Shown here: piece by piece, positions 22,485 to 32,052 of the stretch
How positions within the stretch are numbered: the first letter of the stretch is position 1
How the letters are laid out: each line of letters opens with the position of its first letter
From: Streptomyces sp. H39-S7
GTDB taxonomy: Bacteria > Actinomycetota > Actinomycetes > Streptomycetales > Streptomycetaceae
Assembly: GCF_027158205.1 (NCBI RefSeq)
Contig: NZ_JAPVLU010000019.1
Location: forward strand, 1 to 39,576
Length of the DNA: 39,576 nt
Reading direction: 5' to 3'
The notes under the pieces: generated by a model
Databases searched by the model: none
Told to the model about the DNA's origin: nothing
Seen by the model: only the letters and a program-made list of their open reading frames with translations
Position numbers and translations under genes: made by a program

Positions 22485-23876
22485 TCACCGCTTCCCGGAC
22501 GGCCGTCGTTTGACGCACCGTCTCATCGTCCGTGACATCACCCCGGGTCCGCGCACGGCAAGTGCCGCTCGCGCCCCGGGCTCACTCCTCGCGAAGGAAA
22601 TGAGCAACCCGATCGCGAACATCGTCGGCAGGAGGGCCGAACCTCCGTAGGAGAACAGCGGAAGCGGGACTCCGGCGATCGGCAGCAGGCCGAGCACCGC
22701 ACCAATGTTGATCACGGCCTGGGCCGTGATCCAGGTTGTCACGCCACCCGCTGCGAACCTGACGAAGGGGTCCTCCGTACGACCGGCCACGCGGATACCC
22801 GCATAGCCTAGGGCCGCGAAGAGGGCGAGAACCGACAGCGTCCCCGCGAGACCCAGTTCCTCCCCGGTGACGGCGAAGATGAAGTCGGTGTGCGGCTCGG
22901 GCAGTTCGCCCCACTTTTCCATACTCGCGCCCAGTCCGGAACCGAACCAGCCGCCGGAAGCGAGGGCGTAGATCCCGTGCACGGCCTGCCAGCACTGGTC
23001 GTTGGCGCCCGGATCGCTGGCCGCGATGCAACCGAGCCGTGACATCCGGTTGGGGCTGGTCTTGATGGCGAGGAACGCGAGGAAGGCGGCGCCGGAAAGC
23101 ACTCCGACGAACAACCGGGTGGGGGCGCCGGCCAGCCACAGCAGGCCGAAGAGAATCGCGGTGAGGATGATCGCGGTGCCCATGTCGCCGCCGAGCATGA
23201 TCAGGCCGAGCACCATGAATGTCACGGGCACCAGGGGCACCAGCAGGTGCTTCCACTGGACGAGCAGGTTCCGGTCGCTCTTGCGGGCCAGCAGGTCGGC
23301 ACCCCACAGGACGAGTGCGAGCTTGCCGAATTCGCTGGGCTGCAGCTGGAAAGGGCCGCCGAGGGAGATCCAGTTGGTATTGCCGTTGACCGACTGCCCT
23401 ATTCCCGGCACCTGGACCAGGCACATCAGGAAAACGGCACCGAGCAGCAGCGGATACGCGAGCGCGCGGTGCAGCTTGACGGGCATACGGGCCGCGGAGA
23501 TCAGCAGCGCGGTGCCGATGGCGGCGGCGAGCAACTGCTTGCGGAAGTAGAACGTGGACGGGTAGCCGTAGCGCAGCGCCTGGATCATCGACGCGGAGTA
23601 GACCATCACCAGCCCGAGGACGGTGATGAGCAGGCTTCCGCCGAGGATCAGGTAATAAGCGGTCAGCGGGCGGTCCCAGGCCGCCTGGAGGCGGTCGTGG
23701 AGCCTGCGTGGGCCCGCCAGGGGTCCGGACGGCCGGGCCCGGACGTCCTTGCGCGGCGGAGCGGGTGCCGCGGGCCTGGCGGGGCCCGCCGCGACGCGCT
23801 TGGCGGGCAGCACGCGGGCCGCCCCGTCGCGGGAACGGCGTTCGACGCCGCGGGCGGCGGATCGGTCTGCCGTCAT
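22485..23876 (-). CDS. ftsW: SEDS peptidoglycan glycosyltransferase FtsW
   Basis: 463 residues from the ATG at 23874-23876; CTGGAGGGG precedes it. A basic Pro/Ala-rich head of about 65 residues is followed by about ten membrane segments. SEDS motifs include NGNTNWISLGGPFQLQPSEF (landmarks WISLG and QPSEF), the catalytic-loop region WGELPEPHTDFIFAVTGEELG (landmarks ELPEPHTDFIF), and the late GVPLPLFSYGGSALL (landmark PLFSYGGS). It polymerises lipid II at the septum with FtsI. It lies between murD and murG, with 72 bases upstream that could hold a promoter; GACAC (WhiA core) occurs on the minus strand at 23957-23961, in the end of murD. Confidence 0.96.
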   Translation of the reverse strand: MTADRSAARGVERRSRDGAARVLPAKRVAAGPARPAAPAPPRKDVRARPSGPLAGPRRLHDRLQAAWDRPLTAYYLILGGSLLITVLGLVMVYSASMIQALRYGYPSTFYFRKQLLAAAIGTALLISAARMPVKLHRALAYPLLLGAVFLMCLVQVPGIGQSVNGNTNWISLGGPFQLQPSEFGKLALVLWGADLLARKSDRNLLVQWKHLLVPLVPVTFMVLGLIMLGGDMGTAIILTAILFGLLWLAGAPTRLFVGVLSGAAFLAFLAIKTSPNRMSRLGCIAASDPGANDQCWQAVHGIYALASGGWFGSGLGASMEKWGELPEPHTDFIFAVTGEELGLAGTLSVLALFAALGYAGIRVAGRTEDPFVRFAAGGVTTWITAQAVINIGAVLGLLPIAGVPLPLFSYGGSALLPTMFAIGLLISFARSEPGARAALAVRGPGVMSRTMRRCVKRRPSGKR

Positions 23877-23948
23877 GCGTCCCCTCCAGTGGTGCGGCGC
23901 CGGGGATCGGTGACCAGGTGAGGTCGTCAGCGGCGCGGGGACGCCCGG

Positions 23949-25403
23949 CTACTTGTCGTGTCCCGCGCTCTCGGGTGCCAGGGCCCGTACGGCCTCGGCG
24001 AATGCCTCGCCCCGCTTGCCGTAGTCGGTGTACATGTCCATGGAGGCGCAGGCCGGTGCCAGCAGGACCGTGTCACCGGGCCGGGAGAGCTTCCTCGCCG
24101 CCCCCACCGCCGCGGACATCGCCCCAGTGTCGGTCCGTTCCAGGTCGGTGACCGGGACCTCGGGGGCGTGTCGCGCGAGTGCTTCACGGATCAGCGCGCG
24201 GTCGGCGCCGATCAGCACCACGCCGCGCAGCCGCGGGGCGGACTTGAGGACCAGCTCGTCGAACGTGGCGCCCTTGGCGAGGCCGCCGGCGATCCACACG
24301 ATGGACTCGTAGGCGGCCAGCGAGGCCTCGGCCGCGTGGGTGTTGGTGGCCTTGGAGTCGTCCACGTAGGCGACCTCGTCGACGGTCTCCACGAGCGCGA
24401 TGCGGTGGGCGTCGGGCCGGAAGGCGCGCAGCCCGTCGCGTACGGCGGCCGGTTCCACGCCGAAGGCGCGGGCCAGCGCCGCGGCGGCCAGCGCGTTGGC
24501 GATGTTGTGCGGGGCGGGCGGGTGGACGTCGGAGACTTCCGCCAGCTCCTGGGCGTTCTTCTGCCGTCCCTCGACGAACGCGCGGTCGAGCAGGATGCCG
24601 TCCACCACGCCGAACTGGGACGGGCCCGGGCTGCCGAGGGTGAAGCCGATCGCGCGGGCGCCCTCCTCGACGTCGGCCTCGCGGACCAGCGCCTCGGTCG
24701 CCGGGTCGGCGGTGTTGTAGACGCAGGCGACCTGGTTGCCCTCGTAGATCCGGCCCTTGTCGGCGGAGTACGCCGCCATGGAGCCGTGCCAGTCCAGGTG
24801 GTCGGGAGCGAGGTTGAGCACGACCGCGGAGTGCGGCCTGACGCTGGGCGCCCAGTGCAGCTGGTAGCTGGAGAGCTCGACGGCCAGGACGTCGTACTGC
24901 TCCTCGCCGAGCACGGCGTCCAGGACCGAGACGCCGATGTTGCCGACGGCTGCGGTCCGCAGGCCCGCGGCCTTGAGGATGGAGGCGAGCATCTGGACGG
25001 TGGTGGTCTTGCCGTTGGTGCCGGTGACCGCCAGCCAGGGCGCGGGAGTCCTGTTGGCCGCCCCCCGCAATCGCCAGGCCAGCTCCACATCGCCCCACAC
25101 CTCGACGCCGGCCGCCTCGGCGGCCGCGAAGAGCGGGCTCGTGGGCTTCCAGCCCGGGGCGGTGACGACGAGCGCGGTGCCCTCGGGGAGGGTGTCGCCG
25201 TCACCGAGGCGCACGGTGACGCCCAGCTCCCGCAGCCCAGCGGCCTCGGCCTGCGCCCGCTCGCCGTCGCCGCTGTTCACGACGGTGACGACGGCGCCCA
25301 GGGCGTGCAGTGCCCGCGCGGCCGGGACGCCGGAGACGCCCAGGCCGGCGACGGTGACGCGGACTCCCGCCAGCTCGGTGGCCGGCGGGTGCGGCACCGT
25401 CAC
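23949..25403 (-). CDS. murD: UDP-MurNAc-L-alanine:D-glutamate ligase
   Basis: 484 residues from a GTG at 25401-25403 that overlaps the mraY stop as GTGA. It is a Mur ligase with an N-terminal Rossmann domain (VTVAGLGVSGVPAARAL), the ATP P-loop TGTNGKTTT, a central domain with ELSSYQL and NLAPDHLDWHG, and a C-terminal domain with DDSKATNTHAAEASL. It adds D-Glu to UDP-MurNAc-L-Ala in the cytoplasm. It ends with TAG. Initiation depends on coupling to mraY, since no strong ribosome site is visible. Confidence 0.97.
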   Translation of the reverse strand: MTVPHPPATELAGVRVTVAGLGVSGVPAARALHALGAVVTVVNSGDGERAQAEAAGLRELGVTVRLGDGDTLPEGTALVVTAPGWKPTSPLFAAAEAAGVEVWGDVELAWRLRGAANRTPAPWLAVTGTNGKTTTVQMLASILKAAGLRTAAVGNIGVSVLDAVLGEEQYDVLAVELSSYQLHWAPSVRPHSAVVLNLAPDHLDWHGSMAAYSADKGRIYEGNQVACVYNTADPATEALVREADVEEGARAIGFTLGSPGPSQFGVVDGILLDRAFVEGRQKNAQELAEVSDVHPPAPHNIANALAAAALARAFGVEPAAVRDGLRAFRPDAHRIALVETVDEVAYVDDSKATNTHAAEASLAAYESIVWIAGGLAKGATFDELVLKSAPRLRGVVLIGADRALIREALARHAPEVPVTDLERTDTGAMSAAVGAARKLSRPGDTVLLAPACASMDMYTDYGKRGEAFAEAVRALAPESAGHDK

Positions 25404-26464
25404 GAGGCGGCCACCCAGCCGGCGTAGAACAGGCCGAGGCCGATGGCCATGCACATGCCCTGGATGATCCAGAAGCGGACCACGACCAGGACCTCGCTCC
25501 AGCCCTTGAGTTCGAAGTGGTGCTGGAGTGGTGCCATCCGGAAGACCCGCTTGCCGGTGAGCCGGAAGGAGCCGACCTGGATGACCACGGAGAGCGTGAT
25601 GAGGACGAACAGGCCGCCGAGGATCGCGAGCAGCATCTCGGTGCGCGAGCAGATCGCCAGGCCGGCGAGGGCGCCGCCCAGCGCCAGCGAGCCGGTGTCG
25701 CCCATGAAGATCTTGGCCGGTGAGGTGTTCCACCACAGGAAGCCGAAGCACGCGCCCATCAGGGCCGCGGCGACGACCGCCAGGTCGAGTGGGTCCCTGA
25801 CCTCGTAGCAGGCGCCGTTGGCGCTGAGCGGGGCTCCGCACCACTGGCCGTACTGCCAGACGCCGATGACGGTGTAGGCGGCGAAGACCATCACCGACGC
25901 GCCGGTGGCCAGGCCGTCGAGGCCGTCGGTGAGGTTCACGCCGTTGGACATCGCCAGGATCATGAACAGCGCCCAGATGACGAAGATCACCGGCCCTATG
26001 GTCCACCCGAAGTCCTGGGTGAACGACAGCTTCGTGGAGGCCGGCGTCTGGCCGCGCGAGTCCGAGAAGTTCAGCGCCAGGACCGCGAACGCGATACCGA
26101 CGATGAGCTGGCCGCCCAGCTTCGCCTTGGCCCGGAGGCCCAGGCTGCGCTGCTTGACGATCTTGATGTAGTCGTCGAGGAAGCCGACCAGGCCGAGGCC
26201 CGCGGTCAGGAAGAGCACCAGCAGACCGGACATGGTCGGCCGCTCGCTGGTGATGACCTTGGTCGCGGCGTAGGCGACCAGGGTCGCCAGGATGAACGAG
26301 ATGCCGCCCATCGTCGGCGTGCCACGCTTGCTGTGGTGCGCCTTCGGACCGTCGTCGCGGATCATCTGCCCGTAGCCCTTGCGGGCCAGCAGGCGGATCA
26401 GCAGCGGGGTGCCGATCAGCGACAGGAAGAGACCGAGCACACCGGATACGAGAATCTGCTTCAT
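25400..26464 (-). CDS. mraY: Phospho-MurNAc-pentapeptide translocase
   Basis: 354 residues from an ATG (26462-26464) that overlaps the murF stop as ATGA. It has ten membrane segments. Signatures are PKAHHSKRGTPTMGG, GFLDDYIK (the first catalytic Asp pair), NLTDGLDGLATG, and FMGDTGSLALGG, with a C-terminal HHFELKGW loop. It transfers phospho-MurNAc-pentapeptide to undecaprenyl phosphate, forming lipid I. The length matches the family (about 360). Confidence 0.98.
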   Translation of the reverse strand: MKQILVSGVLGLFLSLIGTPLLIRLLARKGYGQMIRDDGPKAHHSKRGTPTMGGISFILATLVAYAATKVITSERPTMSGLLVLFLTAGLGLVGFLDDYIKIVKQRSLGLRAKAKLGGQLIVGIAFAVLALNFSDSRGQTPASTKLSFTQDFGWTIGPVIFVIWALFMILAMSNGVNLTDGLDGLATGASVMVFAAYTVIGVWQYGQWCGAPLSANGACYEVRDPLDLAVVAAALMGACFGFLWWNTSPAKIFMGDTGSLALGGALAGLAICSRTEMLLAILGGLFVLITLSVVIQVGSFRLTGKRVFRMAPLQHHFELKGWSEVLVVVRFWIIQGMCMAIGLGLFYAGWVAAS

Positions 26465-27873
26465 CGCGCGGCGACCTCGCCTTCGGTGCCGTCGAGCAGC
26501 GCCAGCGCCACGCGCTCCAGACCGACCGACCTAGATGCCTTCACCAGCACGACGTCCCCCGGGCGCAATTCGCTGCGCAGCAGGTCGATCGCCGTCTCCG
26601 CGTCGGACACGTGCACCGACTCCTCACCCCACGAACCCTCGTTCTTGGCGCCCATATCCAACCAGGCGGCTTCCAAGCCGCCCACGGCCACGAGCTTGCT
26701 GACGTTGAGCCGGACGACCAGTCGCCCGACCGCGTCGTGCTCGGTGAGGGACTCCCCACCGAGTTCGGCCATCTCGCCGAGCACCGCCCACGTACGGCGC
26801 CCGCGCCCCATGGCGGCGAGCGCGCGCAGAGCGGCTCTCATGGAGTCGGGGTTCGCGTTGTAGGCGTCGTTGACGACCGTCACGCCGTCGGGCCGCTCGG
26901 TGACCTCCATGCGCCAGTGCGACAGGGTTCCCGCGGCGGAGAGCGCGGTGGCGATCTCCTCGACGGGCATGCCCAGTTCACCGGCGACGGCGGCCGCGGC
27001 GAGCGCGTTCGACACGTGGTGCTCACCGTACAGGCGCAAGGTCACTTCGGCGCACCCGGTGGGTGTGCGGAGTGTGAAGAGCGCCTGACCTCGGTCGTTG
27101 AGCCGGACATTCTCCGCACGGACGTCGGCTTCGGCCGCTTCGCCGAAGAGCACGACGCGGGCCGCGGTGCGCGAGGCCATCGCGCGCACCAGCGGGTCGT
27201 CGGCGTTGAGCACCGCCACCCCGCCCTGGTCTGCGGCGGGCAGCGACTCGACGAGTTCGCCCTTCGCGATGGCGGTGCGGTCGCGGCCGCCGAACTCGCC
27301 GATGTGCGCGGCCCCGACGTTCAGGACCGCCCCGATCCTCGGCGGCGTCAGCTCCGTCAGGTACCGGATGTGGCCGATGCCGCGGGCACCCATCTCCAGC
27401 ACCAGGTGCCGGGTGGACTCGTCGGCGCGCAGCGCGGTGAGCGGGAGCCCGATCTCGTTGTTCAGCGAGCCGGGCGTCCACACGGTGGGCGCGTGCCGTT
27501 CCAGCAGTTGGGCCATCAGGTCCTTGGTGCTGGTCTTGCCCGCGGAACCGGTGAGGGCGACGGTGGTCGCGCCGAGCCGCGCGATGACGGTCCTGGCGAG
27601 CGCGCCGAGCGCGGCGACCACGTCGTCGACGACGATCGCGGGCACGCCGACGGGGCGGGAGGCGAGTACCGCCACCGCTCCGTCCTTCACGGCGCCCACC
27701 GCGTAGTCGTGGCCGTCCACGCGCTCCCCGGCGAAGGCGGCGAACAGCGCGCCGGGCACCACCTCGCGGGAGTCGATGACCACGGGGCCCGTCACGCGCG
27801 TCCCTGGTTCCGGTATGTCGTGCATGCTCCCGCCGACCGCGTCAGCGACCTCGGCGAGGGTGAGTGGGATCAC
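26461..27873 (-). CDS. murF: UDP-MurNAc-tripeptide:D-Ala-D-Ala ligase
   Basis: 470 residues from a GTG at 27871-27873 that overlaps the murE stop as GTGA; this start gives the conserved VIPLTLAEVADAVGG beginning. It is a Mur ligase: an N-terminal domain with DSREVVPGALFAAF, P-loop TGSAGKTSTKD, central LEMGARGIGHI and NVGAAHIGEFG, and a C-terminal domain with NDAYNANPDSMRAAL. It adds D-Ala-D-Ala to complete the pentapeptide. It is coupled on both sides by four-base overlaps. Confidence 0.97.
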   Translation of the reverse strand: MIPLTLAEVADAVGGSMHDIPEPGTRVTGPVVIDSREVVPGALFAAFAGERVDGHDYAVGAVKDGAVAVLASRPVGVPAIVVDDVVAALGALARTVIARLGATTVALTGSAGKTSTKDLMAQLLERHAPTVWTPGSLNNEIGLPLTALRADESTRHLVLEMGARGIGHIRYLTELTPPRIGAVLNVGAAHIGEFGGRDRTAIAKGELVESLPAADQGGVAVLNADDPLVRAMASRTAARVVLFGEAAEADVRAENVRLNDRGQALFTLRTPTGCAEVTLRLYGEHHVSNALAAAAVAGELGMPVEEIATALSAAGTLSHWRMEVTERPDGVTVVNDAYNANPDSMRAALRALAAMGRGRRTWAVLGEMAELGGESLTEHDAVGRLVVRLNVSKLVAVGGLEAAWLDMGAKNEGSWGEESVHVSDAETAIDLLRSELRPGDVVLVKASRSVGLERVALALLDGTEGEVAAR

Positions 27874-29516
27874 AGCTGTTCCTGGTCCTTCTCGATGGCG
27901 GCGCGCAGTACTTCCCGGTCGTCGAAGGGGCGTACCACTCCGGCGATGTCCTGGCCCTGTTCGTGGCCCTTGCCCGCGACCAGCACGATGTCGCCGGGCT
28001 CGGCGCGGGCTACCGCGATGGCGATGGCGGCGGCCCGGTCGGGCTCGACGATGACGTGTCCGCGTTCGTGGGCGGGTACTTCGGCTGCTCCGTTCAGCAT
28101 CGCGGCGAGGATCCCGAGCGGGTCCTCGGAGCGCGGGTTGTCGGATGTCAGCACGGCGGTGTCGGCGAGCCTCGCGCAAGCGGCGCCCATCGGGCCGCGC
28201 TTGAGCTGGTCGCGGTCGCCGCCGCAGCCGAGCACGGCGTGGATGCGGCCCGCGGTGGTCTTGCGCAGGGCGCGCAGCACGGACTCGACGGCGTCGGTCT
28301 TGTGGGCGTAGTCCACGACCGCGAGGTACGGCTGGCCCGCGTCGACGCCCTCCAGCCGGCCGGGGACCCCGGGGACGGCGGCGACGCCGTCCGCGGCGGT
28401 CTGCGGGTCCACTCCCGCGATCACCAGCGCGGTGATCGCGGCGAGGGTGTTGGCGACGTTGAACGGGCCGGGCAGCGGAGCGGCGGCCCGCGCCGTCTCG
28501 CCCTTGGGCCCGGTGACGGTGAAGGTGCTGCCCAGCGAGCCGGTCTCGACGTCGGTGGCGCGCCAGTCGGCGTCCAGATCCCCCTCGGCGGAGAACGTGG
28601 TGATGGGCACCCCGGCCTCGGCGACGAGCCGGCGGCCGTAGGCGTCGTCCAGGTTGACGACGCCGACCCGGCTGCGCTGCGGCGTGAACAGCCGCGCCTT
28701 CGCCTGGAAGTAGTCCTCCATGTCCGAGTGGAATTCCATGTGCTCGGGGCTGAGGTTGTTGAAGACCGCCACGTCGAAGACGGCGCCGTCCACCCGGCCG
28801 AGCACCAGCGCGTGGCTGGAGACCTCCATGACGACCGAGCGGACGCCCCGCTCGTGCATGACGGCGAAGAGCGCCTGAAGGTCGGTGGCCTCGGGGGTGG
28901 TGCGCTCGCTCTTGATCCGCTCGTCGCCGATCCGCGACTCGACGGTGCCGATGAGGCCGGTGGCCTTGCCGTGGACCGCCTGCAGGCCGCCCTCGATGAG
29001 GTACGCGGTGGTGGTCTTGCCCGACGTTCCGGTGATGCCGATCTGCAGCAGCTCCTCGCCCGGTTCGTCGTAGATCCAGGCGGCCAGCGCGCCCATCCGG
29101 GAGCGCGGGTCGGCCACGGTCAGCACCGGCAGGCCGGTGGCCGCGGCGCGCTCGGCGCCCGCCGGGTCGGTGAGGATCGCGACGGCCCCCAGGTCCGCGG
29201 CCTGGGCGGCGAAGTCGGCGCCGTGGAAGCGGGCGCCGGGCAGCGCCGCGTAGACGTCTCCGGGGCGGACCGCCCGCGAGTCGTGGGTGATGCCAGTGGC
29301 GGGGGCACCGTCCGCGGGCGGTTCCGCGTCCAGCCGCGCGGCCAGTTCGGCCGGCGCTTTGGGTCGGACTGCGGACGGGCGGGGCGCACCCGGCTGTTTG
29401 AGGGGGGACTGATCAGCATTTGGCACGGCGGTGAGGTTACCGGGCCGGGCCCGCTCGGAGCCAAAGGACCCCCGGCCCCGGCCGGGGCGGTCGCCGTCGG
29501 ATGTGATCGTTGTCAC
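27870..29516 (-). CDS. murE: UDP-MurNAc-dipeptide:diaminopimelate ligase
   Basis: 548 residues from a GTG at 29514-29516 that overlaps the ftsI stop as GTGA. A later GTG (29424-29426) is possible but has no better ribosome site. The first 60 or so residues are a low-complexity Pro/Arg/Gly extension lacking in E. coli MurE. The conserved part starts at GITHDSRAVRPGDVYAALPG (landmark THDSRAVRPGD). The P-loop is TGTSGKTTT. The SDNPRSEDP motif is the DNPR signature of diaminopimelate-adding enzymes, fitting LL-DAP in Streptomyces walls. It is coupled to ftsI and murF. Confidence 0.96.
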   Translation of the reverse strand: MTTITSDGDRPGRGRGSFGSERARPGNLTAVPNADQSPLKQPGAPRPSAVRPKAPAELAARLDAEPPADGAPATGITHDSRAVRPGDVYAALPGARFHGADFAAQAADLGAVAILTDPAGAERAAATGLPVLTVADPRSRMGALAAWIYDEPGEELLQIGITGTSGKTTTAYLIEGGLQAVHGKATGLIGTVESRIGDERIKSERTTPEATDLQALFAVMHERGVRSVVMEVSSHALVLGRVDGAVFDVAVFNNLSPEHMEFHSDMEDYFQAKARLFTPQRSRVGVVNLDDAYGRRLVAEAGVPITTFSAEGDLDADWRATDVETGSLGSTFTVTGPKGETARAAAPLPGPFNVANTLAAITALVIAGVDPQTAADGVAAVPGVPGRLEGVDAGQPYLAVVDYAHKTDAVESVLRALRKTTAGRIHAVLGCGGDRDQLKRGPMGAACARLADTAVLTSDNPRSEDPLGILAAMLNGAAEVPAHERGHVIVEPDRAAAIAIAVARAEPGDIVLVAGKGHEQGQDIAGVVRPFDDREVLRAAIEKDQEQL

Positions 29517-31528
29517 CTCTTCGTTGGGTCGAACTCGACGGGCAGGTGCGGTGCCTCCGTGCCGGAGGGCGCGGCCTGCAGGGATTTGAGGGCGAATTCC
29601 ATGACCTGCTTGAAGACCGGGCCGCAGATCTGCCCGCCGAAGTAGCTGCCGCTGGTCGGGTTCTGGATCACGCAGGAGACGGTGACCCGCGGGTCGTCGG
29701 CGGGTGCGAAACCGAGGAAGGAGGCGGTGTAGCCCTTGTAGCGGCCGGTGGCCGGGTCCACCCGGTTGGCCGTGCCGGTCTTGCCCGCGACCCGGTATCC
29801 GGCGATGCGCGCCTTGTTCCCGGTGCCCTGCTCGTCGCCGACCACGGACTCGAGCATGGTCGCGAGCGTCTTGGCGGTCTTCTCGGTGACCACCCGGGAC
29901 GTCCTGGGCGCCTCCGACGGCACGAAGCGGCCGTCGGGTCCGGTGATGCCGCGGATCAGGCTGGGCTGCACGCGCACGCCGCCGTTGGCGACCGTCGAGT
30001 AGACGGAGGTGGCCTGCAGGGCGTTGAGCGACAGGCCCTGGCCGAACGGGATCGTGAACTGCTGGGAGGCGTTCCACTTCTGCGGCTTGGCCAGGATCCC
30101 GCGGGTCTCGCCGGGGAAGCCGAGCCCGGTGGGGTCGCCGATCCCGAACCTCTTCAGGTACGAGTACAGCACCGCGTTCGCCTGCGCCTGGGTCGTGCCG
30201 AGCTGGCCGGTCGCCAGGATCGTGCCGATGTTGCTGGACTTGGCGAGCACCCCGTTGAGAGTCAGCGACCACGTGCCGTGGTCCACGTCGTCGTGGAAGA
30301 CCCGGTCGGCCCGCGGCAGGGTGCCGGGGACCGTGACGTGGGTGTCCGGGGTCGCGACGCCCTGGTCGAGGACGGCGGCCATCGACATCAGCTTGCTGAC
30401 ACTGCCGGGCTCGTAGGCGTCCTGGAGGGCGGCGTTGCCCAGGGAGCCGGTGCCGGCGTGCGCGAGGTCGTTCGGGTCGTAGCCGGGGGCGTTGGCCATC
30501 GCGAGGATCTCGCCGGTGCGGGTGTCCTGGACGATGACGTAGCCGCGGTCCGCCCTGGACTTCTGTACCTGTGCGGTGATGGCGCTCTGCGCCGCCCACT
30601 GGATGTCGCGGTCGATGGTCAGCTGCACGTCCGAGCCGGGCACGGCGGGGTGCTCCTGGATGCCGGCGGTCGGGACCTGCCGGCCGCTGGACTGGGCGTA
30701 GCGGATCCTGCCGGCCTCGCCTGCCAGCTCCTGGTTGAGCATCGCCTCGAGGCCGCCGCCGCCGGTGCCCTCGCCGTTGACGAAGCCGATCACCCCGGCC
30801 GCGAGGTCGCCGCCGGGGTAGACCCGTTTGGTGTGCGGATCGCTGAAGACCCCGGCCAGCACGTTGGCGGTGCCCCTGTTCTTGGCGGCCTTGTCGTTCA
30901 GCGCCCGCTTGAGGTCCTTGATCTGGTTCCAGACCTGCGGGGACTGCTGCCGGGCGATGACCTGGTAGCGGGAGTTCGGGGTGGCCAGCTTCTTCGTGAT
31001 GGTCCTGGCGTCGCCGCCGACGATCGGCGCGAGCAGCTCGGCCGCCTGTGCGGGCGCGTCCGCGGTCTTCGTCTGGGCGGAGGTGAACAGGAACGGGTCC
31101 GCGGTGATGTCGTACGCGTCGACGGTCGTCGCCAGGTCGGTGCCCGACCGGTCGGTGATGGTCCCCCGGTCGGCGGCGACGGTGTGCGTGACCCAGCGGT
31201 TGACGTCCGCCTTGGCCGCGTACGCGGGCGCGTCGACGGCCTGCACCTGCAGCAGCCGGACGACGAACGCGAGCATCACCAGCGTCAGCGCGACGCTGAC
31301 CAGCCGCAGCCGCGGCTTGGGCCGGCCCAGCCGCAGCGGGACCGAGGGGCGCGGCGGGCGCGGGCGGCGGGCGGCGGGCCCGCGGTTCTCGCCCGGGGCG
31401 GGGCGGAACGGCCTCCTGGTGCCCTGCGACCGCTGCGAGCCCTGTCCCGCCGCTCCCGGCGCGGCGGCCTTCCGGGGCCCCGCGGGGCCCGGCAGCCGTC
31501 CGCGCTGCGGGCGCCTCGGCTCACTCAC
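29513..31528 (-). CDS. ftsI: Septal class B penicillin-binding protein FtsI (PBP3)
   Basis: About 671 residues. Two in-frame GTGs lie 6 bases apart (31532-31534 and 31526-31528). The inner one is chosen because GGGGGA is 8 bases before it and only 2 before the outer. A basic Arg/Pro-rich cytoplasmic head is followed by one membrane segment (about 75-98), a pedestal domain (ADRGTITDRSGTDLA), and the transpeptidase domain with the active-site SxxK as EPGSVSKLM, SSN in LAKSSNIGT, and KTGTA. It crosslinks septal peptidoglycan with FtsW. The stop overlaps the murE start. Confidence 0.96.
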   Translation of the reverse strand: MSEPRRPQRGRLPGPAGPRKAAAPGAAGQGSQRSQGTRRPFRPAPGENRGPAARRPRPPRPSVPLRLGRPKPRLRLVSVALTLVMLAFVVRLLQVQAVDAPAYAAKADVNRWVTHTVAADRGTITDRSGTDLATTVDAYDITADPFLFTSAQTKTADAPAQAAELLAPIVGGDARTITKKLATPNSRYQVIARQQSPQVWNQIKDLKRALNDKAAKNRGTANVLAGVFSDPHTKRVYPGGDLAAGVIGFVNGEGTGGGGLEAMLNQELAGEAGRIRYAQSSGRQVPTAGIQEHPAVPGSDVQLTIDRDIQWAAQSAITAQVQKSRADRGYVIVQDTRTGEILAMANAPGYDPNDLAHAGTGSLGNAALQDAYEPGSVSKLMSMAAVLDQGVATPDTHVTVPGTLPRADRVFHDDVDHGTWSLTLNGVLAKSSNIGTILATGQLGTTQAQANAVLYSYLKRFGIGDPTGLGFPGETRGILAKPQKWNASQQFTIPFGQGLSLNALQATSVYSTVANGGVRVQPSLIRGITGPDGRFVPSEAPRTSRVVTEKTAKTLATMLESVVGDEQGTGNKARIAGYRVAGKTGTANRVDPATGRYKGYTASFLGFAPADDPRVTVSCVIQNPTSGSYFGGQICGPVFKQVMEFALKSLQAAPSGTEAPHLPVEFDPTKR

Positions 31529-31578
31529 GCGCACCGTCCCCCGGAGCGGCGCGCAGGATGCGAGGAGTGGTCACGAGG

Positions 31579-32052
31579 TCACCTGCCGGTGGTCTGGGAA
31601 GTCGGGGAGCCGCCGGGGGTCCGCGCGAAGGCGCCGCCGGACGGCTTCGTGGCGGGCGCGGCGGGGGTGGTGGGGGCGCTGCTGGACGGCTTGCCCAGCG
31701 GTTCCTGGGTACGGACGGGTGACGGGGAGGGCGCGGCCTCGGCCTCGGTGGGGTCGCCGCGCACGGTGCCGTCCGGGTTCAGGAAGGCGGGGTTGCCACC
31801 GGGCACCATGCCCAGCTCGCGGGCGCGCCGGTTCAGCGCGTCGGGCGCCTTGTACCGGTCCACGTCCTGCTGGAGCGCCTGCTCCTCGTCGGTGTACGTG
31901 GTGGTGTCCTTCTGCAGCCGGTTCAGCTCGAAGGAGTCCTGGTTGACGGCCCCGTTCAGCAGGAGCAGCGAGATGAGGCCGCCGGCCAGCAGTGCCACCA
32001 CCAGCAGGACGAAGGGCGCGCGGGCCGCCGTGGCCGACCGGGCCGGTGTCAC
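31579..32052 (-). CDS. ftsL: FtsL-like septum protein
   Basis: 157 residues from a GTG at 32050-32052 that overlaps the rsmH stop as GTGA. A short cytoplasmic head precedes one membrane segment (about 14-34, LLVVALLAGGLISLLLL). A short coiled coil follows (about 38-80, with NRLQKDTTTYTDEEQALQQ; landmarks LQKDTT and LQQDVDRY). The tail is Pro/Ser/Thr-rich and extracytoplasmic. Sequence identity in this family is low; the assignment rests on size, topology and position between rsmH and ftsI. A 50-base gap follows. Confidence 0.9.
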   Translation of the reverse strand: MTPARSATAARAPFVLLVVALLAGGLISLLLLNGAVNQDSFELNRLQKDTTTYTDEEQALQQDVDRYKAPDALNRRARELGMVPGGNPAFLNPDGTVRGDPTEAEAAPSPSPVRTQEPLGKPSSSAPTTPAAPATKPSGGAFARTPGGSPTSQTTGR

